DNA of 64,000 nucleotides from Sphingobacteriales bacterium 44-61 (lineage in GTDB: Bacteria; Bacteroidota; Bacteroidia; Chitinophagales; Chitinophagaceae). The position numbers and the translations under genes were made by a program. Below the pieces are notes generated by a model. That model was not told the DNA's origin, searched no databases, and saw only the letters and a list, made by a program, of their open reading frames with translations. The DNA lies in the NCBI GenBank assembly GCA_001898405.1, contig MKTW01000009.1, positions 1-64,000 on the forward strand. Direction: 5' to 3'. Below are positions 17,351-23,853 of the stretch, piece after piece; the first letter of the stretch is position 1; the number at the start of each line of letters is the position of its first letter.

Positions 17351-18733
17351 ATGCAGCACATTTTCTGTCTGGCCTGGGTAATAGATGAGGATACAAAACT
17401 CGTATTCGCCAGCGATTCTTTCTACAAACATTTTAATCTATCCGCAGATCAATGCGTTGGGAAACGTGTCACCACATTTATTCCTTCCGCTTTCACCAGG
17501 GCTGTTTATGACAAGCATATCCAGGCGCTGGAAACAAACAAACCGATCAGCACTACCCAGCAGATACAATGGGTGAATGGAAATACCTTCAATTTTTATA
17601 TCAATATTTTTCCTACAAACTGTCCTCATTCCGGAAAAAAATTGCTTTCCGGCCAAGCCGTTAATATTCCCGACATAGGCCATATCGAAAAAGAGTTACG
17701 GCAGGCAAAGGAACGCATCCTTCATCTTACCCGTGCCACTTCAGATGCCATCTGGGAATGGGATATGCAAACCGGCCAGATATTCAGGAACGAAGCACTG
17801 ATGCAAATGATCGGCTATCAATGGGACAATTCAAAAGGGCTTTCCTGGTGGCTGCGCCGCATTCACCCTGAAGACCGCGACCGCCTTGCCGATAAAGTAA
17901 GGGACGCCACGGACCGCCATAAAAAATCATGGGAAGATGAATACAGGTTCAAGTGTGCAGATGGCAGCTATAAACATGTACAGGACAAAGGATTTGTGGT
18001 GTATGAAAATGACCTGCCGGTGAAAATGATCGGATCATTGCAGGACGTGTCTCCATTGATACAATTGCGCAATGAACTGGCTGATGAGCGGCTGCAACGC
18101 CAGAAAGAAATTGCAGAAACCGTGATCCGCGCCCAGGAAAAAGAAAAAACACGGATCGGCCACGAGCTGCATGATAATGTGAACCAGATATTACTGACTG
18201 TAAAATTGTTCATTGATAAAATAGAGGCCTGTAAAGAAGAGCAGCAGGAGATAAAACAAAAAAGCAGCGAGTATATCAGCCTTGCTATTGAAGAGATCCG
18301 CAAGCTGTCCAAAGAACTTGTAGCTCCCCAACTGAAAGAGGAAAGCCTTATTGGCAATGTGCAAACACTGGTGAAAGACATTGAACTGGCCGGGGCCATG
18401 AATGTCCGTTTCACTCACGAGCAGGACGGAGGCATTGAACAATTATCATCCGGAAAAAAGATCACCCTTTTCAGGATAGTGCAGGAACAATTAAAAAACA
18501 TCCTCAGACATAGCCAGGCATCGCTTACTCAAATTGCATTAACCAGCAAAGAAGGGAAGATCGAATTGCTTATTAAAGACAATGGCAATGGCTTTGACCC
18601 GCGCCACACTTATCAGGGTATCGGCTTTTCCAATATCCGTGAGCGCACCGAATTTTACAATGGTGCCGTTCAGGTAGACTCTGCTCCCGGCAAAGGATGC
18701 ACATTGAAAGTGCTGTTGCCAGCCTTTGAGTAA
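17351..18733 (+). CDS. PAS-domain sensor histidine kinase (HisKA_3/NarL type)
   Basis: The 460-residue protein is soluble. Residues about 5-110 form a PAS-like sensor (WVIDEDTKLVFASDSFYKHF), and about 125-245 a PAS_3-type domain (TSDAIWEWDMQTGQIF...WWLRRIHPEDRDRL). The HisKA_3 dimerisation box is EKTRIGHELHDNVNQ, with phospho-acceptor His274. The ATPase domain follows with RIVQEQLKNILRHSQ (N box) and DNGNGFDPRHTYQGIGFSNIRERTEFYNG (G boxes). Kinases of this type phosphorylate NarL/FixJ-type regulators; the nearest is the LuxR-type protein at 21249. There is no membrane segment, so it senses something in the cytoplasm. The N-terminus starts directly in the PAS fold, and the frame is closed by a stop upstream at 17294, so ATG 17351 is the first possible Met. 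Confidence 0.85.
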   Translation: MQHIFCLAWVIDEDTKLVFASDSFYKHFNLSADQCVGKRVTTFIPSAFTRAVYDKHIQALETNKPISTTQQIQWVNGNTFNFYINIFPTNCPHSGKKLLSGQAVNIPDIGHIEKELRQAKERILHLTRATSDAIWEWDMQTGQIFRNEALMQMIGYQWDNSKGLSWWLRRIHPEDRDRLADKVRDATDRHKKSWEDEYRFKCADGSYKHVQDKGFVVYENDLPVKMIGSLQDVSPLIQLRNELADERLQRQKEIAETVIRAQEKEKTRIGHELHDNVNQILLTVKLFIDKIEACKEEQQEIKQKSSEYISLAIEEIRKLSKELVAPQLKEESLIGNVQTLVKDIELAGAMNVRFTHEQDGGIEQLSSGKKITLFRIVQEQLKNILRHSQASLTQIALTSKEGKIELLIKDNGNGFDPRHTYQGIGFSNIRERTEFYNGAVQVDSAPGKGCTLKVLLPAFE

Positions 18734-18751
18734 CACTTAAACAATGGCTTT

Positions 18752-18769
18752 TTAAGAGTATATTCTTAC
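18752..18769. promoter_or_regulatory. Palindrome shared by the two sensor-kinase promoters (copy 2)
   Basis: TTAAGAGTATATTCTTAC lies 105-122 bases upstream of the second kinase and matches the site at 17023. About 40-70 bases downstream of each copy comes TTGCAA(G/C)AAG followed by a T-rich run. Confidence 0.45.
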
Positions 18770-18873
18770 ATATTGATCATTTCATAATATCTCTCCGCTA
18801 AAACTTTTGCAACAAGCGTGTTTTTTGTTTTATTTTTATTTACCTCAGCGTCTTATGTAGTAAACACGGATGT

Positions 18874-21246
18874 ATGCAATTACCATCGGATATCTTTTTG
18901 CAACAACGGCTGCGCCGCTGGTCCAGGTATCTTATATATATTATCCTGACGATCGCGCTGCTCGTGCTCGCCGGGTGGGAGTTTAATATTACCTTACTCA
19001 AAAGTATCTCCAGCCAAACGGCAGCAATGAATCCGGCATCAGCCGTATGTTATATACTCCTTGGTCTTTCATTTCTTTGGAGCAACCGCACAAAGAAAAC
19101 AAAACAGACAGTTATTGCAGGGTATGCATTCGCTATTCTTGTAATGTTCACCGGCCTGTATATCCTTGCTGGCCTTTCATTTGATATGGGTTTCCACCCC
19201 GATTCAATTCTGTTTATTAATAAGCTTGGAGAAAACACCAAAGGCGGTCAACCCAATCAAATGGCGCCTAACACGGCAGCTTGTTTTTTATTGGCAGGGA
19301 TTTCTTTACTGCTTCTGCAATATGAAAATAAAAAAGGGCTTATAGTTACTCATTTCATCGCGCTCGTTATTGCCTTGCTGAGTTTACTTTCCCTGTTAGG
19401 TTATCTGTACCAGGTACAGGAGTTTTACGGCGTGTTCAATTATGTAGCCATGGCATTGAACTCGGCGATCTGTTTTTTTCTTTTTGCCATCGCTCTTCTT
19501 TTCGCCAATCCCGGGATCGGGTTCATGAGGGAGTTCACTTCTTCATTAAATGGCAGCCTTACAGCAAGATTATTAATACCTGTCGCCATCATCGTGCCTG
19601 CAGCTTTAGGCCTGCTGCGCTTGTGGGGCAATTGGGCCGGAATATACAGCTATGAGTTTGGTGTGGTAGTGTATGCTTCCATCACCATACTTATTTTTAT
19701 AGGCATTGCCTGGTACAATACGCATTCACTTAACCGACGGGACCTGCTGGAAAAGCAGATGGAAAACAGACTCAAATCTTTTAATGAAGAACTGGCGCTT
19801 AAGGTAGAAGATAAAACCACCGAGTTGCGGGAAGCAAAAGAGCTGGCCGATAAACTCATCTTCAGCCTTCCCGGTGTATTTTATTTCTTTGACCACACCG
19901 GTAAATTCATCCGTTGGAATAAACAACTTGAAGCGGTCACCGGCTATTCAGCCGAAGAGATCGCGGATATGCATCCCTCCGACTTTTTTGTTGAAGAAGA
20001 TAAAGCCTATATCATTGAGCGCATTCAGGGTGTGTTTGAGATGGGAATGAACGACGCCGAAGGGCGGTTCCTGACCAAAAGCGGCAATATATTGCCTTAC
20101 TTCTTTAAGGCCGTTAAGATAAATTACGAAAGCGGCCCCTGCCTGCTTGGAACTGGCATTGACATCACTGAACTGAAAAAGATAGAGGAAGATCTTCGAA
20201 ACTCAGAGCAGAAATACAAATTGCTGTTTGAAAGCAACCCACTGCCCATGTGGATGCTCAGCCTTCCCGACTATACGATCATTGAAGTGAACACTGCTGC
20301 ATTAAAACAATACGGCTATACGCAGGAAGAGTTTTTACATCTTGACATATTCATGCTCAGGCCTGATGAGGATATTGAGCGGCTGAAAGCAGCTACCAAC
20401 CGGCAGTTCAGAGGCATCTATTACGCCGGTATCTGGCGCCATAAAAGGAAAAGCGGTGAGATCATTTATGTGGATGTGGTAACCCATGATATCTATTATG
20501 AAGGAAAGCCGACGCGTTTGGTACTTGCCAATGAAGTGACGGAGCAATATCTCGCCGAAGAAAAATTGAAAGAATCATATGACGCAACAAGAAAATTGAC
20601 AGAGCATCTGCAAAACGTAAGGGAAGAAGAACGTCTTCATATTGCCAGGGAAATACATGATGAACTGGGGCAGTTGCTCACTGTTTTAAAAATGGATGTA
20701 TCATGGCTCAACAGAAAACTTCAACCTGCCAGTGAGCCGGTAAAAGAAAAAATAACCGAGCTTCTTTCGTTGATCGATGTGACAGTAAAAAAAGTACGGC
20801 ATATTTCTTCTGAACTAAGGCCCAGCCTGCTGGATGATCTCGGCCTGATAGCCGCGATAGAATGGCATACCGAAGAATTTCAGAATCGATCGGGTATCGG
20901 TATCGAAGTGACCCTGCCTCCGGCAGAATTATTATTGCCCGAACCGGTCAAGATCGGTTTGTTCAGAATACTGCAGGAAGCGTTGACGAATGTGGCGCGG
21001 CATTCGGGAGCAGATAAAGTAGTAGTGACCTTGTTACAAAAAGAGAATAGCTTAATTTTAACCATCAAGGATAATGGTAAGGGTTTTGATGCAGAAAACG
21101 CAAAGAAAAAAACCTTAGGCTTACTGGGAATGAAAGAAAGGACCCTGATGATCGGAGGAGAATATAAAATAACAGGCGTGCAGGGCGAGGGTACCATCGT
21201 GGAAGTGATAGTTCCATTACCTGCTTTTGCCAAAGAAAACCGTTGA
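18874..21246 (+). CDS. Membrane-bound PAS sensor histidine kinase (HisKA_3 type)
   Basis: The 790-residue protein begins with about seven membrane segments between residues 18 and 290, a MASE-like input region. Two PAS domains follow, about 325-435 (SLPGVFYFFDHTGKFIRWNKQLEAVTGYS) and 450-565 (LLFESNPLPMWMLSLPD...EVNTAALKQYGY). The HisKA_3 box EERLHIAREIHDELGQ places the phospho-His at 595, and the ATPase domain has RILQEALTNVARHSGA and DNGKGFDAENAKKKTLGLLGMKER. The gene is followed after 2 bases by a LuxR-type response regulator, so the two are a clear pair. The long linker (MENRLKSFNEELALKVEDK) is a signalling helix. The ligand is unknown. Confidence 0.88.
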   Translation: MQLPSDIFLQQRLRRWSRYLIYIILTIALLVLAGWEFNITLLKSISSQTAAMNPASAVCYILLGLSFLWSNRTKKTKQTVIAGYAFAILVMFTGLYILAGLSFDMGFHPDSILFINKLGENTKGGQPNQMAPNTAACFLLAGISLLLLQYENKKGLIVTHFIALVIALLSLLSLLGYLYQVQEFYGVFNYVAMALNSAICFFLFAIALLFANPGIGFMREFTSSLNGSLTARLLIPVAIIVPAALGLLRLWGNWAGIYSYEFGVVVYASITILIFIGIAWYNTHSLNRRDLLEKQMENRLKSFNEELALKVEDKTTELREAKELADKLIFSLPGVFYFFDHTGKFIRWNKQLEAVTGYSAEEIADMHPSDFFVEEDKAYIIERIQGVFEMGMNDAEGRFLTKSGNILPYFFKAVKINYESGPCLLGTGIDITELKKIEEDLRNSEQKYKLLFESNPLPMWMLSLPDYTIIEVNTAALKQYGYTQEEFLHLDIFMLRPDEDIERLKAATNRQFRGIYYAGIWRHKRKSGEIIYVDVVTHDIYYEGKPTRLVLANEVTEQYLAEEKLKESYDATRKLTEHLQNVREEERLHIAREIHDELGQLLTVLKMDVSWLNRKLQPASEPVKEKITELLSLIDVTVKKVRHISSELRPSLLDDLGLIAAIEWHTEEFQNRSGIGIEVTLPPAELLLPEPVKIGLFRILQEALTNVARHSGADKVVVTLLQKENSLILTIKDNGKGFDAENAKKKTLGLLGMKERTLMIGGEYKITGVQGEGTIVEVIVPLPAFAKENR

Positions 21247-21248
21247 AC

Positions 21249-21878
21249 ATGTTGAACATTCTTATTGCAGATGATCACGCTGTTGTCAGAAGAGGTTTAA
21301 AACAAATTTTACTGGAAGAATATCCATCCGCCAGGATAGGAGAAGCCGCCGATGCAGAAACATTGGTTGCGCAGGTCATAAACGATAAGTGGGATATTGT
21401 GATCTGCGATATGAATATGCCGGGACGGAGCGGACTGGATGCATTGAGCCAGTTGAAACAGGTAGCTCCTCATGTTCCCGTGCTGATCATGAGCATGTAT
21501 CCGGAAGATCAATATGCCTTGCGCGTACTGAAAGCCGGAGCTGCAGGCTACCTTGGAAAAGACAGTATCCATGATGAGATCATTCGGGCAGTGCAAACAG
21601 TATTGTTAGGCAAAAAATTCATTACTCCTTCAGTAGCAGAAAAGCTGGCCAATGCCTACCGTGATGATACAGGTCAGCAACCCCATGAATTGCTTTCAGA
21701 CCGGGAATTTGATGTGTTCAAATTACTGGCAGCCGGCAAATCTGTATCTGAAATTGCCAGCCAGCTTTCCCTGAGCAGCACTACGGTAAGCACCTACCGT
21801 GCCCGGATCATTGAAAAGATGAACCTTCGCTCCAATGCGGCACTTACACGGTATGCTATTGAGAAGAAGATAATTTAG
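21249..21878 (+). CDS. NarL/FixJ-type response regulator, LuxR DNA-binding domain
   Basis: A TTG at 21243 overlaps the kinase stop, but the ATG at 21249 gives the family N-terminus MLNILIADDHAVVRRG. The 209-residue protein has a receiver domain (about 1-120, phospho-acceptor Asp54 in DIVICDMNMPG, acidic pair DD at 8-9, Lys in YLGKDS) and a LuxR-type helix-turn-helix at about 140-205 (LSDREFDVFKLLAAGKSVSEIASQLSLSSTTVSTYRARI). It is the partner of the kinase just upstream and should bind an inverted-repeat site when phosphorylated. Candidate targets are the palindromes in this window. Confidence 0.92.
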   Translation: MLNILIADDHAVVRRGLKQILLEEYPSARIGEAADAETLVAQVINDKWDIVICDMNMPGRSGLDALSQLKQVAPHVPVLIMSMYPEDQYALRVLKAGAAGYLGKDSIHDEIIRAVQTVLLGKKFITPSVAEKLANAYRDDTGQQPHELLSDREFDVFKLLAAGKSVSEIASQLSLSSTTVSTYRARIIEKMNLRSNAALTRYAIEKKII

Positions 21879-21897
21879 ACCGTTGAGCCCGTCAATT

Positions 21898-21915
21898 TGT
21901 AGTATAAAATCTACA
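21898..21915. promoter_or_regulatory. Operator-like dyad upstream of receiver gene 1
   Basis: TGTAGTATAAAATCTACA has TGTAG/CTACA arms and spans 18 bases. It is 104-121 bases upstream of the receiver gene at 22019. The matching 18-base dyad at 22440 is at the same distance from the next receiver gene. Confidence 0.5.
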
Positions 21916-22018
21916 CCATTTGAAAATCCTGTGCTACAAGCCGTTCGGTCGGAAACAGGTATTTTGCATAAGGCGTTGTGTTGGGCGTGTGTTAAAAAAG
22001 ATCGGCGCCTCCACGGCT

Positions 22019-22384
22019 ATGCTACGTATCATTATTGCAGATGACCATATTCATATACGCAAAGGGATCGTTCAATTGCTTGAGGATGAATTCGGTGCAT
22101 TACATACCGAAGAGGCAGAGAACGGTATCGAGCTATTTGATAAGGTAATGACAGGCCCCTGGGACCTGGTTATTTCCGATATGGTAATGCCTGGTGGCAA
22201 TGGCCTGGAAGCGTTAAAGAAGATCAAAAAGGAAAAAAAGGAATTGCCGGTCATTATTGTCAGCACTTATCCCGCAGAGCAATATAAATCAAGGGTTATG
22301 GAAGCTGGCGCTGACGACTTTATCAGCAAGGACGCATTTTCCACTCACCTTATCCCATCGATAAGGCGGATATTGAAAAATTAA
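22019..22384 (+). CDS. Stand-alone receiver-domain response regulator
   Basis: The frame is open for 33 codons upstream, but the ATG at 22019 gives the canonical start MLRIIIADDHIHIRKG. The 121-residue protein is a receiver domain only: DD at 8-9, phospho-acceptor Asp54 (DLVISDMVMPGG), a Ser/Thr switch residue (VIIVSTYPAEQYKSR) and Lys in DDFISKDAF. No output domain follows, so it must act by protein contact, for example as a phosphate sink or shuttle for the nearby HisKA_3 kinases. Its sequence is close to the receiver of the LuxR-type regulator upstream, which suggests a duplication that lost the DNA-binding part. Confidence 0.85.
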   Translation: MLRIIIADDHIHIRKGIVQLLEDEFGALHTEEAENGIELFDKVMTGPWDLVISDMVMPGGNGLEALKKIKKEKKELPVIIVSTYPAEQYKSRVMEAGADDFISKDAFSTHLIPSIRRILKN

Positions 22385-22439
22385 CACTCCGTATTCAACC
22401 AACTATACCCCATTCCTGTTCCTAATTGAAACAATAAGA

Positions 22440-22457
22440 TGTAGTGAAATCACTACA
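22440..22457. promoter_or_regulatory. Operator-like dyad upstream of receiver gene 2
   Basis: TGTAGTGAAATCACTACA has perfect 8-bp arms around a 2-base centre and is 107-124 bases upstream of the receiver gene at 22565. It shares the TGTAGT...CTACA frame and the 18-base length with the site at 21898. Confidence 0.55.
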
Positions 22458-22564
22458 GCCTTGCCTATGTAAGCTGTACGCCATTATTATGGTTGACTCT
22501 ATTTTTTAAAGGCTCTGTTGATCATTACTTTGTTGTTATGATGTACTATCGAAAAACCAGTAAG

Positions 22565-22930
22565 ATGCTCTCCGTTCTTATTGTTGATGATAATGAGGAG
22601 TTTGTTGAACGCATGATCGATCTTCTCGTTGATGTGGAAAGCATCAGCAGTATTCAAACTGCCAGTGACTATAATGAAGCATTCCGTATGCTCGATAATA
22701 AAGCACATGATGTTGTGCTGTTAGATATAAATCTTTCTGGAAAAAGCGGCATCGATCTGCTGCAAAAGATCCAGGAACTGGGCTGGAACTGCAACGTGAT
22801 TATGATCACGAACTCATCCGGCAGATATTATAAGAGAGAATGCAAAAAGCTTGGAGTTACTCACTTCCTGGACAAAACGAATGAGTTTGAAAAAGTGCCG
22901 ATGATCATTACGTCCATTAGCCCAAATTAA
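22565..22930 (+). CDS. Stand-alone receiver-domain response regulator
   Basis: The ATG at 22565 (MLSVLIVDDNEEF) is chosen over one 72 bases upstream, which adds residues not typical of receivers. The 121-residue protein has DD at 8-9, phospho-acceptor Asp54 (DVVLLDINLSGKSG), Thr in VIMITNSS and Lys in FLDKTNEFEKV. It has no output domain. It is more distant in sequence from the LuxR-type regulator than the receiver just upstream. It likely works as a phosphorelay intermediate or partner-binding switch in the same circuit. Confidence 0.82.
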   Translation: MLSVLIVDDNEEFVERMIDLLVDVESISSIQTASDYNEAFRMLDNKAHDVVLLDINLSGKSGIDLLQKIQELGWNCNVIMITNSSGRYYKRECKKLGVTHFLDKTNEFEKVPMIITSISPN

Positions 22931-22941
22931 CTAATTGTACT

Positions 22942-23075
22942 GTTTGCCGTTCTTGTTTGCGGTTTACAGTTCTTATCAAGCAATGTCCTAACAAAATTAT
23001 TGCAGGTTTAAGTGTGTATGAGATTACTACTTAAGGATAAGATAAACTGTAAACCGCAAATAATCAACGGCAAAC
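22942..23075. repeat. Long imperfect inverted repeat between convergent genes
   Basis: The left arm (22942-22971, GTTTGCCGTT then TTTGCGGTTTACAGTT) and right arm (23045-23075) are complementary over about 26 of 30 positions with a small internal mismatch. The stem is extended inward by CTTATC (22972) pairing with GATAAG (23036). The loop is about 60 bases. It fills the whole space between a receiver gene and the convergent LytTR gene and could serve as a two-way terminator or be a dispersed repeat. Confidence 0.55.
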
Positions 23076-23079
23076 TTTT

Positions 23080-23853
23080 TTACCGGTCGAACCATTTCTT
23101 GAATGCCGGCGCTTTCTCCCGGCTGATATCCATTTCAATTTTCAATGGCGCTTTCAGCGTGATGGTCAGCTTCTGATTTTCATGCGGCTTTACGCTTTGT
23201 ATGGCATCTGCATGAATGATGCTTTGCCGGTTGGCCCTGTAAAATACTCTTGGGTCAAGCAGCTCTTCCACTTCTTCCAGTGTGGCATAATCCAGGATAT
23301 ATTTTTCTCCATTAAACGTATAGATATAATTGAGGTTATCACGCATAAAACATGCAATATCCCTGGTATTGACCGGGATCCAGTTGTTCCGGATACTGAC
23401 AATGAATTTCTCTTTATATAATGGACTGGATGATTGAGGATGTTGCAGCACATGCATTAACTCCCTGATATGTACCGGTGGTGCTGCTTTATTTTCCAAC
23501 AACTTACGGCATTTGTCAACGGCAGATCTTAATTCATCAGTATCCACTGGTTTCAGCAGGTAATCAACACCGTTTACTTTAAACGCCCGTATCGCATATT
23601 CATCATATGCTGTTGTAAAAATGACCGGACAATTCAACTGAAAATGATCAAACAGTTCAAAGCTGACACCGTCACTGAGCTGTATATCCATAAACAAAAG
23701 ATCCGGCTCTGCATTTTGCATAAACCATTTTTTGGCCGTCTTGAGGCTGGGCAATACCTCTGTTACCTGCACATCCGGGGCCACAGCAGCGATTTTATTT
23801 TGCAACTCCCGTGCAATCAGGTTTTCATCTTCTACTATAACTGCTTTGATCAT
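23080..23853 (-). CDS. LytTR-family response regulator
   Basis: The 257-residue protein has a receiver domain (about 1-120, MIKAVIVEDENLIARE, phospho-acceptor Asp56 in DLLFMDIQLSDG, Lys in DYLLKPVDTDEL) and a LytTR DNA-binding domain at about 155-255 (FIVSIRNNWIPVNTRDIACFMRD...VFYRANRQSIIHADAIQSV). LytTR domains bind direct repeats rather than dyads. The start codon overlaps the stop of the upstream kinase gene in an ATGA, so the two are translationally coupled and form a two-component pair. It resembles the AlgR/LytR regulators usual in Bacteroidota. Confidence 0.92.
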   Translation of the reverse strand: MIKAVIVEDENLIARELQNKIAAVAPDVQVTEVLPSLKTAKKWFMQNAEPDLLFMDIQLSDGVSFELFDHFQLNCPVIFTTAYDEYAIRAFKVNGVDYLLKPVDTDELRSAVDKCRKLLENKAAPPVHIRELMHVLQHPQSSSPLYKEKFIVSIRNNWIPVNTRDIACFMRDNLNYIYTFNGEKYILDYATLEEVEELLDPRVFYRANRQSIIHADAIQSVKPHENQKLTITLKAPLKIEMDISREKAPAFKKWFDR

